Assembly (NCBI RefSeq): GCF_040702505.1
Contig: NZ_JBFBLC010000006.1
Location: 278,964-342,963 of the forward strand
Length of the DNA: 64,000 nucleotides
DNA from: Terrabacter sp040702505
GTDB taxonomy: Bacteria > Actinomycetota > Actinomycetes > Actinomycetales > Dermatophilaceae
Direction: 5' to 3'
Shown here: positions 15,906 to 24,620 of the stretch, one piece after another
Layout of the letters: the number at the start of each line of letters is the position of its first letter
Numbering within the stretch: position 1 is the stretch's first letter
Notes under the pieces: generated by a model
Seen by the model: only the letters and a program-made list of their open reading frames with translations
What the model was told of the DNA's origin: nothing
Database searches by the model: none
Position numbers and translations under genes: made by a program

Positions 15906-15962
15906 GCCCGGGTGCGTACCCGCCCGGGCGGAGTCCCACGCCGAGGCGCAGGAGGCCCCGCG

Positions 15963-15996
15963 TTGCCGGATGCCGGATGCCGGATGCCGTATGCCG
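15963..15996. repeat. Short 7-bp tandem repeat GCCGGAT
   Basis: Three copies of GCCGGAT followed by GCCGTATGCCG, in the gap between the acidic-tail gene and the ChaB-like gene. The last unit generates the frequent GTATGCCG octamer seen across the window. Confidence 0.6.
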
Positions 15997-16076
15997 CCTC
16001 CCACGTCCGATGACGTGTCGGCCCGCGAGGTGGGTACGTTCCCCGCGTACGGTCCGACGCACCAGAGGAGGTCGCC

Positions 16077-16520
16077 ATGCCCGCGAAGAAGCGCTCGTCC
16101 AGCTCGAAGACCGACCTGCCGTCGACGCTCGAGCGGTCACCGAAGAAGGCCCAGGAGACGTGGCAGAAGACGCACGACTCGGCCGTGGAGGAGTACGGGG
16201 AGGGTGAGCGGGCGCATCGCACCGCGTTCGCCTCGCTCAAGCACTCCTACGAGAAGGTGGGCGACCACTGGGAGGAGAAGGACTCCAAGGGTCCGAGCGA
16301 CGCCCAGGCCGCTCGGGGCGGCGCCGATGCCCGGCGCACGTCCGGCCGCGGGGACACGGCCGGCGGTGTCAACGCCAACGCCTCCAAGAAGCACCTCTAC
16401 GACATCGCCCAGCGGCTCGAGGTCAGGGGCCGGTCGCAGATGTCCAAGGACGAGCTGGTCGAGGCGATCCAGCGCGCGAACGACCGCTCCACGGCCAAGG
16501 CGCGCAAGAGCTCGAGCTGA
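16077..16520 (+). CDS. ChaB-like and Rho N-terminal domain protein
   Basis: 147 residues. Residues ~12-70 resemble the ChaB fold ('LPSTLERSPKKAQETWQKTHDSA', then 'AFASLKHSYEKVGDHWEEK'), named after the putative regulator of a cation antiporter. Residues ~103-140 match the Rho_N/SAP-like helix pair ('KKHLYDIAQRLEVRGRSQMSKDELVEAI'). Lys/Ser-rich ends suggest nucleic-acid contact. GAGGAGG lies 6 nt before the ATG, and TACGTT and TACGGT hexamers upstream (16035, 16048) are possible -10 elements. It sits among universal stress genes. Confidence 0.85.
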   Translation: MPAKKRSSSSKTDLPSTLERSPKKAQETWQKTHDSAVEEYGEGERAHRTAFASLKHSYEKVGDHWEEKDSKGPSDAQAARGGADARRTSGRGDTAGGVNANASKKHLYDIAQRLEVRGRSQMSKDELVEAIQRANDRSTAKARKSSS

Positions 16521-16556
16521 CCCGGCTCCACGGCATACGCCCCCGTCTGTCGCTCC

Positions 16557-16654
16557 TGTCGCAGTCCTCACAAACCGCCCCCGGCGCGCGCGCAGGACGG
16601 GAGGATGGAGGTGGCCGGAGGATCGGCCCCGGCCGGACGCGGAAGGGGTGCACC
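16557..16654 (+). promoter_or_regulatory. Conserved universal stress gene leader, copy B, with Crp-like site
   Basis: TGTCG-N6-TCACA at 16557-16572 is the counterpart of the site at 9879. GGGAGGATGG (16599), GTGGCCGGAG (16611), CGGCCCCG (16624) and GGAAGGGG (16641) follow in the same order. From TCACA to GTGGCCGGAG the spacing is identical to copy A, and both copies have 6 nt between GGAAGGGG and the ATG. Confidence 0.6.
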
Positions 16655-17578
16655 ATGAACGGCGCGGCTCGCGCGAGGTACGGCATCGTCGTCGGCTACG
16701 ACGACTCAGTGGGGTCGCAGCTCGCCCTCGACTGGGCGGCGGAGACGGCCCGGCAGCAGGGCAAGCACCTGACCATCCTCAACGGCGTCAACATCGCCGG
16801 TGCACCTGCGTCCCCCGGCATGGACCTCGCGTCGTTCGAACCGACCATGGAGAAGGCGGCCAAGTCGCTGGTCGACAAGGGCGCGGAGCGGGCCGGGACG
16901 ACCCTCGACGCCTCGCAGATCGAGGTGCAGTACTGGCTCGGCAGCCCTGCGTCGCAGCTGGTCGAGGCCTCCAAGGACGCCGACCTCGTCGTGGTCGGCA
17001 GCCGCGGTCGCGGGCGCTTCCTCGCCGGGCTGCTCGGCTCGACCTCGTACGCCGTCGCCGCCCACGCGCACTGCCCGGTCGTCGTCCTGCGCGGCCCGGA
17101 GGGCGAGACACCCGACGACGTCCCGATGCCGCCACGGCCAGGACGCGACCACGACGTGGTCGTCGGCATCGACGACTCCGACGCAGCGGAAAGGGCTGTC
17201 GACGCTGCAGCCGAGGTGGCCGAGCGGGAGGGTGCGGTGCTGCACATCGTCAGCGTCGCCCACTCCGTCTCGATGGAGTCCTGGGCCTACGTCGAGTCGG
17301 CCAAGGGCGGCACCGAGGAGACCCACGCGATCCGCGACCGCGCCGACCAGCTGTTGACCCACGCGGCGAACCGCGTCAGGGCGCAGCATCCCAAGGTCAT
17401 CGTGACCACGGAGGTGCTCTACGGCGACCCGGGCCAGTCCCTGGCCGACCTCGGGGCGACCGCCGGTCTCATCGTGGTCGGCTCCCGCGGTCGCGGCGGG
17501 TTCACGGGCATGCTGCTCGGCTCCGTGAGCCACCGGGTGGTCCACAACGCGGCCTGCCCGGTCATGATCGTCCGGTGA
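16655..17578 (+). CDS. Universal stress protein with two UspA domains
   Basis: 307 residues, paralogous to the protein encoded at 9977. Both UspA domains are intact ('YGIVVGYDDSVGSQLALDWAAETA' and 'HDVVVGIDDSDAAERAVDAAAEVA'), and both nucleotide loops are present ('GSRGRGRFLAGLLGSTSYAV' and 'GSRGRGGFTGMLLGSVSHRVVH'). It lacks the Ser-rich N-terminal tail of its paralogue. The shared leader implies both are switched on by the same signal. Confidence 0.95.
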   Translation: MNGAARARYGIVVGYDDSVGSQLALDWAAETARQQGKHLTILNGVNIAGAPASPGMDLASFEPTMEKAAKSLVDKGAERAGTTLDASQIEVQYWLGSPASQLVEASKDADLVVVGSRGRGRFLAGLLGSTSYAVAAHAHCPVVVLRGPEGETPDDVPMPPRPGRDHDVVVGIDDSDAAERAVDAAAEVAEREGAVLHIVSVAHSVSMESWAYVESAKGGTEETHAIRDRADQLLTHAANRVRAQHPKVIVTTEVLYGDPGQSLADLGATAGLIVVGSRGRGGFTGMLLGSVSHRVVHNAACPVMIVR

Positions 17579-17614
17579 CGATCGCCCGACGCCGAGGCGG
17601 GCAGGCGAGCCGGC

Positions 17615-18073
17615 TCAGGCGTCGAGCGCCTCGGCGAAACGCCCGAGCGCCTCGTCCCAGCGGGACTTGTCGCCGGCGCCGTCGTCGGCGATGCCCTGGC
17701 CCTCGTGGTAGAGGTCCACGCGGGTGCCCTCGCCGTCCGGTCTCAGCTGCAGGTCGACGATGCTGAGCGGGCCGTCCTCGTGCGGGTGCCAGCTGACGCG
17801 GATCTGCTCGAGCGGGTGGTAGCTGCGCACCACGCCGTGCGGCCCGTCGGCGCTGTGCCAGGACTCGCCCTTGTTGCCCAGCGTGACGCCGGGGCCGAGG
17901 AGGGCCTCCGTGCCGCGGGCGCTGATCAGGTGCTGCCACACCTGCTCGACCGGGGCGGTGACCGTCACGCTCGAGTGGACTCCGGCGGGAGACCCCTCGA
18001 GATCGCGGTCCTCGTCGGACGCGGCGCCGTCCGGGGCAGCGTGGTCGGGGACGGACTGGGCGGGACTGCTCAT
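17615..18073 (-). CDS. SRPBCC (AHSA1-like) domain protein
   Basis: 152 residues. After an acidic ~40-residue N-terminus comes an SRPBCC ligand-binding fold: 'SVTVTAPVEQVWQHLISARGTEALLGPGVTLG' and later 'YHPLEQIRVSWHP' and 'GEGTRVDLYHEGQG', ending in the long C-terminal helix 'RWDEALGRFAEAL'. The family binds hydrophobic ligands or acts as an Hsp90-activator-like domain; the ligand is unknown. GGAGGTG lies 5 nt before ATG 18073. It converges on the stress gene at 16655. Confidence 0.85.
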   Translation of the reverse strand: MSSPAQSVPDHAAPDGAASDEDRDLEGSPAGVHSSVTVTAPVEQVWQHLISARGTEALLGPGVTLGNKGESWHSADGPHGVVRSYHPLEQIRVSWHPHEDGPLSIVDLQLRPDGEGTRVDLYHEGQGIADDGAGDKSRWDEALGRFAEALDA

Positions 18074-18224
18074 GAGCACCTCCGGGTGGCTCGGACCGGC
18101 TCCTCGTGGGCCGGACCCACTACCTGACAGTCGACCAAAGACTGGGCTCCGTGACAATGGGGTCGCGCGCTTCGGTTGGCCGCCGGGGCTCGCTGTTCTC
18201 GCTCCGCCGCGTGCCGACCCGCCC

Positions 18225-18236
18225 TAGCCTCGGTGC
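18225..18236 (+). promoter_or_regulatory. Leaderless-type promoter of the VOC gene
   Basis: TAGCCT at 18225-18230 ends 6 nt before the ATG at 18237, and there is no Shine-Dalgarno sequence. This is the standard actinobacterial leaderless layout. Confidence 0.5.
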
Positions 18237-18617
18237 ATGATCGACCACTTCGGGATCAACTGCTCGGACTTCGAGGCCAGCGCCCGCTTCTACGACGCCG
18301 TGCTCGGCCTCCTGGGCTACGGGCGCCAGATGGACGTCGGGATGGCCATCGGCTACGGCACCGAGGGCCACCCCGACTTCTGGATCACCCGCTGGCAGGG
18401 CGAGGAGCCCAACCGGGAGATGCACTGCGCCTTCCGTGCGGACAGCGTCGAGGCGGTGCAGGCCTTCCACGCGAAAGCACTCGAGCTCGGCGCCGAGTCG
18501 CTGCACGAGCCGCGGCTGTGGCCGGAGTACCACCCGGGCTACTACGGCGCGTTCGTGCGCGACCCGGACGGCAACAACGTCGAGGCCGTCTTCCACCGGG
18601 CCCGACCCGACGCCTGA
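18237..18617 (+). CDS. VOC (glyoxalase/dioxygenase superfamily) protein
   Basis: 126 residues, one complete vicinal-oxygen-chelate unit pair: 'MIDHFGINCSDFEASARFYDAVLGLLGY' and 'YYGAFVRDPDGNNVEAVFH'. His4, His70-region ('MHCAFRA') and Glu near the end ('NNVEAV') are plausible metal ligands. The substrate is unknown; relatives include glyoxalases and resistance proteins. No nearby gene points to a pathway. Confidence 0.9.
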   Translation: MIDHFGINCSDFEASARFYDAVLGLLGYGRQMDVGMAIGYGTEGHPDFWITRWQGEEPNREMHCAFRADSVEAVQAFHAKALELGAESLHEPRLWPEYHPGYYGAFVRDPDGNNVEAVFHRARPDA

Positions 18618-18652
18618 GCGCCCGCCGCGACGCGGTGCTGAGGCGTCGGGTC
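18604..18652. terminator. Bidirectional hairpin terminator between VOC gene and tex
   Basis: GACCCGACGCCTGAGC (18604-18619), which includes the VOC stop codon, pairs with GCTGAGGCGTCGGGTC (18637-18652) over 16 bp with one mismatch. It fills the gap between two convergent genes. Confidence 0.65.
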
Positions 18653-18663
18653 GTGACGACCGC

Positions 18664-21096
18664 TCAGCCGGTGAAGCCGGCGCGGCGCAGGGCGTCGGCC
18701 ATCGCGCTGTTGACGGGCGCCTCGTCGCGTCGAGGCCGCCCACCCTGACCACTGGTGCCCTGGCCGCCACGGCCCTTGTTGCCACGGTTCTGGTCGTTGC
18801 GGCCCTGGCCACCACGCGCACTCGAGCCGGGCCGTCCGTCGCGACGCTGGCCCGGCTTCCCGCCGCGCTCGTCGGTGCCGCTGGCCGGCATTTCGTCGTC
18901 GAGGCGCAGGGTCAGGGAGATGCGCTTGCGGGGCACGTCGACGTCGAGGACCTTCACCATGACGACGTCACCGGGCTTGACCACCTCCCGCGGGTCGCGC
19001 ACGAAGCTCTTCGACAGGGCCGACACGTGGGCCAGGCCGTCCTGGTGGACGCCGATGTCGATGAAGGCGCCGAAGGCGGCCACGTTGGTCACGACGCCCT
19101 CGAGGGTCATGCCGGGCTTGAGGTGCTTGATCTCCTCGACGCCCTCCTTGAAGGTGGCCGTCTTGAAGGTCGGGCGCGGGTCGCGTCCGGGCTTGTCGAG
19201 CTCGCTGATGATGTCGGTGACGGTCGGCAGCCCGAAGGTGTCGTCGACGTAGTCGGCGGGACGGAGCGCCTGCAGCGCAGCGGTGTTGCCGATGAGCGAG
19301 GTCAGCTTCTGACCGGTCGACTCGAGCATCCGGCGGACCACCGGATACGCCTCGGGGTGCACCGCGGACGCGTCCAGCGGGTCGTCGCCGCCGGAGATCC
19401 GCAGGAAGCCGGCCGCCTGCTCGAAGGCCTTGGGTCCGAGCCGCGGCACGTCCTTGAGGGCCTTGCGGGTGCGGAAGGGGCCCGTCGCGTCACGGTGGGC
19501 GACGATGCTGTCGGCCAGGCCGGGTGTGATGCCGGAGACCCGGGTCAGCAGGGGAGCGGAGGCGGTGTTGACGTCGACGCCGACCGCGTTGACGCAGTCC
19601 TCGACCACCGCGTCGAGTGAGCGGGACAGGGCCGTCTGGCTGATGTCGTGCTGGTACTGCCCGACGCCGATCGACTTGGGGTCGATCTTGACGAGCTCGG
19701 CGAGCGGGTCCTGGAGGCGGCGGGCGATCGACACGGCCCCGCGCAGCGACACGTCCATCCCGGGCAGCTCCTGCGACGCGAACGCCGACGCCGAGTAGAC
19801 CGAGGCCCCGGCCTCGGAGACGACCGCGGAGGTGAGCTTCAGCTCCGGGTGCGTCTTGATGAGGTCGGCCGCGAGGCGGTCCGTCTCGCGGGAGGCGGTG
19901 CCGTTGCCGATCGCGATGAGGTCGACCGAGTGCTCCTTGGCCAGGCGCGCGAGCGTCGCGAGGGAGCGGTCCCACTGGTTCTGCGGCACGTGGGGGTAGA
20001 TCACGTCGGTCGCGACGACGCGGCCCGTCCCGTCGACGACGGCGACCTTGACGCCGGTGCGGAAGCCGGGGTCGAGGCCCATCGTGGCGCGGGCGCCCGC
20101 CGGAGCGGCGAGGAGCAGGTCGCGCAGGTTGGCGGCGAACACGCGTACGGCCTCCTCCTCGGCGGCGCGGCGCAGCTGCATCCGTGCGTCGATGCCGAGG
20201 TGGACGAGGATCTTCGTGCGCCACGCCCAGCGGACCGTGTCGGCGAGCCACTGGTCGGCCGGGCGACCGGCGTTCTCGATGCCGAAGCGGCGGGCGATGG
20301 CGCGTTCGTATGCCGTCGGGCCGGGCTGCTGCTCGGCTGCCGGGTCCTCGGGGCTGATCTCGAGGGAGAGCACGTCCTCCTTCTCGCCGCGGAAGAGCGC
20401 GAGGATGCGGTGGGACGGCAGCTTCGAGAGCGGCTCGGAGAAGTCGAAGTAGTCGGAGAACTTGGCGCCCTCCTCCTCCTTGCCGGCGCGGACCTTCGAG
20501 CCGAGGTGGCCCTGCTTCCACACCCGCTCGCGCAGGTCGCCGATGAGGTCGGCGTCCTCGGCGAAGCGCTCCACGAGGATGGCGCGCGCGCCGTCGAGGG
20601 CGGCCGCCGGGTCGGCCACCTCCCGTGCGGGGTCCACGAACGTCGCGGCTGCAGCGGCCGGGTCGGTGTCGGGAGAGCTGAGCAGCATCTCGGCGAGCGG
20701 CTCGAGCCCGGCCTCCCGGGCGATCTGGGCCTTGGTGCGCCGCTTCGGCTTGAAGGGCAGGTAGATGTCCTCGAGCCGGGCCTTGGTCTCGGCGCCCATG
20801 ACCTGGGCCCGCAGGGTGTCGTCGAGCTTGCCCTGCTCCTCGATCGAGGCCAGCACCGCCGCCCGCCGCTCCTCGAGCTCGCGCAGGTAGCCGAGGCGCT
20901 CCTCGAGGGTGCGCAGCTGGGCGTCGTCGAGCCCGCCCGTGACCTCCTTGCGGTAGCGCGCCACGAAGGGCACGGTCGAGCCGCCGTCGAGCAGGCCGAC
21001 CGCGGCGGCCACCTGGCCGTCACGCACCCCGAGCTCCTCCGCGATGCGACGCTCGATCGAGGGCACCTTCACCTGGGCAGTCGCCTGGTTGTTCAC
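18664..21096 (-). CDS. tex: Tex, S1-domain RNA-binding transcription accessory protein
   Basis: 810 residues. The N-terminal helical part opens with 'IERRIAEELGVRDGQVAAAVGLLDGGSTVPFVARYRKEVTG', a Tex signature. A YqgF/RNase H-like domain follows ('ATMGLDPGFRTGVKVAVVDGTG', 'VDLIAIGNGTASRETD'), then helix-hairpin-helix ('NTASAPLLTRVSGITPGLADSIV'), and an S1 domain ('GMTLEGVVTNVAAFGAFIDIGVHQDGLAHVSALS'). The Arg/Gly-rich tail (~60 residues) is an actinobacterial addition likely to bind nucleic acid. The GTG at 21096 is preceded by AAGGAG. It lies 58 nt downstream of the GntR gene in the same direction and may share its transcript. Confidence 0.96.
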   Translation of the reverse strand: MNNQATAQVKVPSIERRIAEELGVRDGQVAAAVGLLDGGSTVPFVARYRKEVTGGLDDAQLRTLEERLGYLRELEERRAAVLASIEEQGKLDDTLRAQVMGAETKARLEDIYLPFKPKRRTKAQIAREAGLEPLAEMLLSSPDTDPAAAAATFVDPAREVADPAAALDGARAILVERFAEDADLIGDLRERVWKQGHLGSKVRAGKEEEGAKFSDYFDFSEPLSKLPSHRILALFRGEKEDVLSLEISPEDPAAEQQPGPTAYERAIARRFGIENAGRPADQWLADTVRWAWRTKILVHLGIDARMQLRRAAEEEAVRVFAANLRDLLLAAPAGARATMGLDPGFRTGVKVAVVDGTGRVVATDVIYPHVPQNQWDRSLATLARLAKEHSVDLIAIGNGTASRETDRLAADLIKTHPELKLTSAVVSEAGASVYSASAFASQELPGMDVSLRGAVSIARRLQDPLAELVKIDPKSIGVGQYQHDISQTALSRSLDAVVEDCVNAVGVDVNTASAPLLTRVSGITPGLADSIVAHRDATGPFRTRKALKDVPRLGPKAFEQAAGFLRISGGDDPLDASAVHPEAYPVVRRMLESTGQKLTSLIGNTAALQALRPADYVDDTFGLPTVTDIISELDKPGRDPRPTFKTATFKEGVEEIKHLKPGMTLEGVVTNVAAFGAFIDIGVHQDGLAHVSALSKSFVRDPREVVKPGDVVMVKVLDVDVPRKRISLTLRLDDEMPASGTDERGGKPGQRRDGRPGSSARGGQGRNDQNRGNKGRGGQGTSGQGGRPRRDEAPVNSAMADALRRAGFTG

Positions 21097-21154
21097 CGGG
21101 TTGTTCTCCTTGTCGACGGCGGACGCAGCCACGCATTCTGCCGTGCGGCCGGGA

Positions 21155-21928
21155 TCAGTCGTCGAGCAGGGCCTGCAGGGCGGCGCGCTCCGCCTCGGGC
21201 ACGTAGCCGGCGTAGTAGTCGTAGATGCTGTGCAGCGACGCACGACCAGCACCGGGCCCGTCGCCGGCCCGGATCGCGGCGAGCACCTGCTCGTGGTGGC
21301 CGAGGGAGCGCTTCATCAGGGCCTGCGCGTTGCGGGCGTGCGCGATCTTGTCGGAGATGAGCGAGAGCACGGTGTCGCGCACGACGGCGTTGCACACCTG
21401 GATCAGGGTGTTGCCGCTCGCCCGGGCGATCGCCTCGTGGAAGGCGATGTCGGCCTCGCTGAAGGAGCCGTAGCCGCCGTCGACGGCCACGCGCATCTGC
21501 TCGATGGCGGCCTCCATCTCGGCGAGCTGCTCCTCGGTGCGGAGCACGGCGGCGAGCCGGTTCGCCGTGGAGTCGAGCATCATCCGGCTGACGATCAGCT
21601 GCGACAGGGCCAGTCCGTCCGCGCGAGCGAGTCGTCGCACCTGCTTGGTCAGCCCACCGGTGGTGAAGGGCAGGATCTCGGGGCCGTTCGGGTCGCCGGG
21701 GCGCGAGCGCACGACGCCGTTGCTCTCCAGCACCCGCAGGGCCTCGCGCACGGTGGCCCGGCTGGTGCCGAACTGCACGACGAGCTCGCGCTCGCTCGGC
21801 AGGCGCTGGCCCGGACGCAGCTCACCGCTCGCGATCGCATCCTCGACCTGCTCGACGATGCGCTCGTAGAGGCGGACCGGCCGCACCGGCTCGAAGCCGC
21901 GGGCCGCCGCGTCAGGCACGGCCGCCAC
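21155..21928 (-). CDS. GntR/FadR-family transcriptional regulator
   Basis: 257 residues. The winged-helix domain is at ~residues 18-85 ('LYERIVEQVEDAIASGELRPGQRLPSERELVVQFGTSRATVREALRVLESNGVV') and the FCD ligand-binding domain after ~100, with the metal-site pattern Asp/His 'DIAFHEAIARASGN' and 'HHEQVLAAI'. FCD regulators usually sense carboxylates or acyl compounds. The start is GTG 21928, 17 nt inside the amidase gene (GTG 21919 is an alternative). A perfect palindrome of the FadR-family type stands between the amidase and dehydrogenase operons, so it probably controls both. Confidence 0.93.
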   Translation of the reverse strand: MAAVPDAAARGFEPVRPVRLYERIVEQVEDAIASGELRPGQRLPSERELVVQFGTSRATVREALRVLESNGVVRSRPGDPNGPEILPFTTGGLTKQVRRLARADGLALSQLIVSRMMLDSTANRLAAVLRTEEQLAEMEAAIEQMRVAVDGGYGSFSEADIAFHEAIARASGNTLIQVCNAVVRDTVLSLISDKIAHARNAQALMKRSLGHHEQVLAAIRAGDGPGAGRASLHSIYDYYAGYVPEAERAALQALLDD

Positions 21929-23399
21929 GCCCGTCCGTCGCCAGCGGCTCAGCCGGCCCTGCCGTCGCGACCGGCATGCCCTGCTCGACGGCGGGGATGG
22001 GCCAGCACGGACTCGCGTCGGCCGGCCGGTGGTGCTCGTACCAGTCGACGGCGCGGAGCACGCCCACGTCGTCGAAGCGCCGGCCCGACACCTGCAGGCC
22101 GATGGTGCGCCCGTCGGCTGTGAAGCCGCAGTTGACCGACGCGGCCGGCTGGCCGGACATGTTGTAGGGCGCGGTGAAGCCGATGTGCGCCATGCCGAGG
22201 TCGTCCTCGCCCCACGGCATGGGCCGCTCGGCGGCGAACGCCGCCACCGGTGCGACGGGGGACAGGACGAGGTCGAAGGGCTCGGTCGCCGCGACCGTGG
22301 CCTGCTGCAGCGCCATGATGCTCGCGTAGTCGCGCAGCGCGGACGTGCCGTCGACGTCCCGCACCGCCAGCACCCAGCGCTGGATGAAGGGCAGGACGCG
22401 CTCGCGGGCCTCGGGCGACAGCGCGTCGAAGTCGGCGAGCGAGCGCAGTCGCCAGAACTCGTCGAGGTCGTGCAGCATCCGCGGCGTCATGAAGGGGGCG
22501 AGCGGCACCACCTCCGCGCCGCCTGCCTCGAAGACCGACGCGGCCGCCTCGACGGCCCGGCGCACCTCGGCCTCGAGCGGGAGGCCGCAGCCGGCGTCGA
22601 GCTGCAGGCCGACCCGCAGGCCCCGCACCTCGCCCGGTTCCGGGGCCAGGACGGTGCCGAGGTCCTCGGGTGGCAGGCTCGTCCAGTCGCGGGGGTCGGG
22701 ACGGCTGATGACCGACAGGAGCAGGGCGGCATCGCGGGCCGAACGGGTCAACGGGCCGGCCGCGCGGCCGAGGTAGGGGGCGTCGAGGGGCACCCGGCCC
22801 GCACTCGGCTTGAGCGTCGTCAGGCCGAGCCACGTGCCGGGCAGCCGGATGGAGCCGCCGATGTCGGTGCCGACGTGCAGCGGCCCGTAACCCCCGGCCG
22901 CGGCGGCACCTGCACCGGAGCTCGAGCCGCCGGTCGTCAGGGCCGGGTCCCACGGCGAGCGGGTGATGCCGTGCAGGCTGGACACCCCGGAGCTGAGCAT
23001 GCCCCAGTCGGGCATGACGGTGGAGCCGAGGATGACCCCGCCGGCCTCCTCGATGCGCTCGACGACCGGGCTGCTGCGGACAGGCACGACCGGCTCGACT
23101 CCCGCGTTGCCGGCGGGCATGGGCACCCCGGCACGAGCAAGGTTCTCCTTGACGGTCACCGGGACGCCGTCGACGGGTCCGGCGGGTTCGCCTCTGCCCC
23201 AACGGGCCTCGCTCGCCCGCGCTGCCGCCTCGGCGGTGTCCAGGTCAAGGTGCCAGAAGGCGTTGAGCTCGGGCTCGCGCGTCTCGATGACGGCGACCAC
23301 GTCCCGGAGGACGTCGACCGGCGAGAGGTCGCCGGCGGCATACGCGGTGACGAGCTCGGTGGCGGTGAGGCCGGCCGGTCGGCCAGACGGGTGCGGCAT
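21912..23399 (-). CDS. Amidase (amidase signature family)
   Basis: 495 residues. The Ser-cisSer-Lys triad region is visible: Lys in 'VPVTVKENLARAG', and the Ser-rich loop 'TTGGSSSGAGAAAAGGYGPLHVGTDIGGSIRLPG' gives the cis-Ser and nucleophile Ser. Family members hydrolyse aliphatic, aromatic or aminoacyl amides. Its place opposite a transporter/dehydrogenase operon and next to its GntR regulator suggests it hydrolyses the imported compound or its derivative. ATG 23399 has GGAAGGA 7 nt upstream. Confidence 0.93.
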   Translation of the reverse strand: MPHPSGRPAGLTATELVTAYAAGDLSPVDVLRDVVAVIETREPELNAFWHLDLDTAEAAARASEARWGRGEPAGPVDGVPVTVKENLARAGVPMPAGNAGVEPVVPVRSSPVVERIEEAGGVILGSTVMPDWGMLSSGVSSLHGITRSPWDPALTTGGSSSGAGAAAAGGYGPLHVGTDIGGSIRLPGTWLGLTTLKPSAGRVPLDAPYLGRAAGPLTRSARDAALLLSVISRPDPRDWTSLPPEDLGTVLAPEPGEVRGLRVGLQLDAGCGLPLEAEVRRAVEAAASVFEAGGAEVVPLAPFMTPRMLHDLDEFWRLRSLADFDALSPEARERVLPFIQRWVLAVRDVDGTSALRDYASIMALQQATVAATEPFDLVLSPVAPVAAFAAERPMPWGEDDLGMAHIGFTAPYNMSGQPAASVNCGFTADGRTIGLQVSGRRFDDVGVLRAVDWYEHHRPADASPCWPIPAVEQGMPVATAGPAEPLATDGRGGRA

Positions 23400-23505
23400 G
23401 GGCGTCCTTCCGCGGGGGACGGCCCTCGGGCCGCCGGACTCGCCGGACGAGGTCTTGACATCCGGCCTGTTGAGAGAAACGGTACCTGTCACAGCGCAAA
23501 AGTGC

Positions 23506-23520
23506 ACTGGTCTGACCAGT
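23506..23520. promoter_or_regulatory. FadR-type operator palindrome
   Basis: ACTGGTCTGACCAGT is a perfect 15-bp palindrome around a central T. It contains TGGT-N3-ACCA, the core of operators bound by FadR-subfamily GntR regulators. It lies 45 nt upstream of the dehydrogenase ATG (23565) and 107 nt from the divergent amidase ATG (23399). A TTGACA hexamer stands at 23455-23460 but I cannot pair it with a good -10. Confidence 0.7.
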
Positions 23521-23564
23521 CGGATCTGGACAGGTCGACGACGACCTCCTCAGCAAGGAGAGCC

Positions 23565-24620
23565 ATGGCTGTGAGACTCGCAGCGATCCCCGGCGACGGG
23601 GTCGGCCCCGAGGTCGTCGCTGCCACCCTGCCGGTGCTGACGGCAGCGCTGGAGGCCCAGGGCGAGGCTCTCGAGGTCACCGAGCTCGACTGGGGCGCAG
23701 ACCGGTTCGTGCGCGAGGGAGCCGCGATGCCGGCTGACGCCGCCGAGGTCGTATGCCGTCACGACGCCGTCCTCTTCGGTGCGGTCGGGCGCCCCGACGT
23801 CCCCGACCACGAGCTCGTCTGGGGCCTGATCATCGGCCTGCGCCAGCAGCTCGACCTCGCGGTAAACGTGCGGCCGGTGCGCGCCTTCGAGGGCGTGCCG
23901 AGCAGGGTCAGAGACGTCGACGGCGTCGACCTGGTGATCGTCCGGGAGAACACCGAGGGGGAGTACGTCGGGGCCGGCGGCCTGGCCCACGCGGGCACCG
24001 GCCACGACCTCGGCATCGAGGTCGCCGTGCACTCCCGGCGCGTCATCGAGCGCGCCGCCGAGCACGCGTTCACCCTCGCCGAGCAGCGCCGAGGCCGCCT
24101 CTCGCTCGTGACCAAGTCCAACGCCATGCGGCACGGCTACCCCCTCTGGGACGCCGTCGTGCGCGAGGTGGGCGAGCGCCATCCCGACGTCGAGCTCGAG
24201 GTCGTGCTCGTCGACGCCATGGCCGCCCGTCTCGTGCAGAGCCCCCACTCGCTCGACGTGTTGCTCGCGGGCAACCTCTTCGGCGACATCCTCAGCGACC
24301 TGGCGGCCGTGCTGGCCGGCGGGATGGGGATGGCGCCCAGCGCCAACGTCCTGCCCGGCGGCTCGGTGCCGGGCGTCTACGAGCCGGTCCACGGCTCCGC
24401 GCCCGACATCGCGGGAATGGGCATCGCCAACCCCACCGCGTGCCTGCTCTCGGGTGCGATGCTGCTCGAAGACCTCGGGCGGGCCGCGGCTGCGGCATCC
24501 GTCCGCACGGCGCTGGCCGCGGCTCTCCGACTGCCCGACCACCACACCCCCGACCTCGGCGGCAGCGCGAGCACCTCGCAGCTGGCCGCAGCGGTCCTGC
24601 ACGAGATGGAGTCACGATGA
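23565..24620 (+). CDS. Isocitrate/isopropylmalate/tartrate dehydrogenase family protein
   Basis: 351 residues, a metal- and NAD(P)-dependent beta-decarboxylating dehydrogenase. Family blocks are clear: 'IPGDGVGPEVV', 'VIVRENTEGEYVGAGG', 'LVTKSNAM', 'AGNLFGDILSDLAAVLAGGMGMAPSANV' and 'EPVHGSAPDIAGMGIANP'. It is not next to leucine biosynthesis genes, and tartrate/D-malate dehydrogenase-like oxidation of a 2-hydroxyacid is more likely than LeuB. AAGGAG lies 5 nt before ATG 23565. It is the first gene of an operon with overlapping starts and stops down to 32272. Confidence 0.9.
   Translation: MAVRLAAIPGDGVGPEVVAATLPVLTAALEAQGEALEVTELDWGADRFVREGAAMPADAAEVVCRHDAVLFGAVGRPDVPDHELVWGLIIGLRQQLDLAVNVRPVRAFEGVPSRVRDVDGVDLVIVRENTEGEYVGAGGLAHAGTGHDLGIEVAVHSRRVIERAAEHAFTLAEQRRGRLSLVTKSNAMRHGYPLWDAVVREVGERHPDVELEVVLVDAMAARLVQSPHSLDVLLAGNLFGDILSDLAAVLAGGMGMAPSANVLPGGSVPGVYEPVHGSAPDIAGMGIANPTACLLSGAMLLEDLGRAAAAASVRTALAAALRLPDHHTPDLGGSASTSQLAAAVLHEMESR

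Noticed and set aside
23455..23460. TTGACA as the -35 of the dehydrogenase operon
   Set aside because: No -10-like hexamer is found at 16-19 bp, so I do not call a promoter from it.
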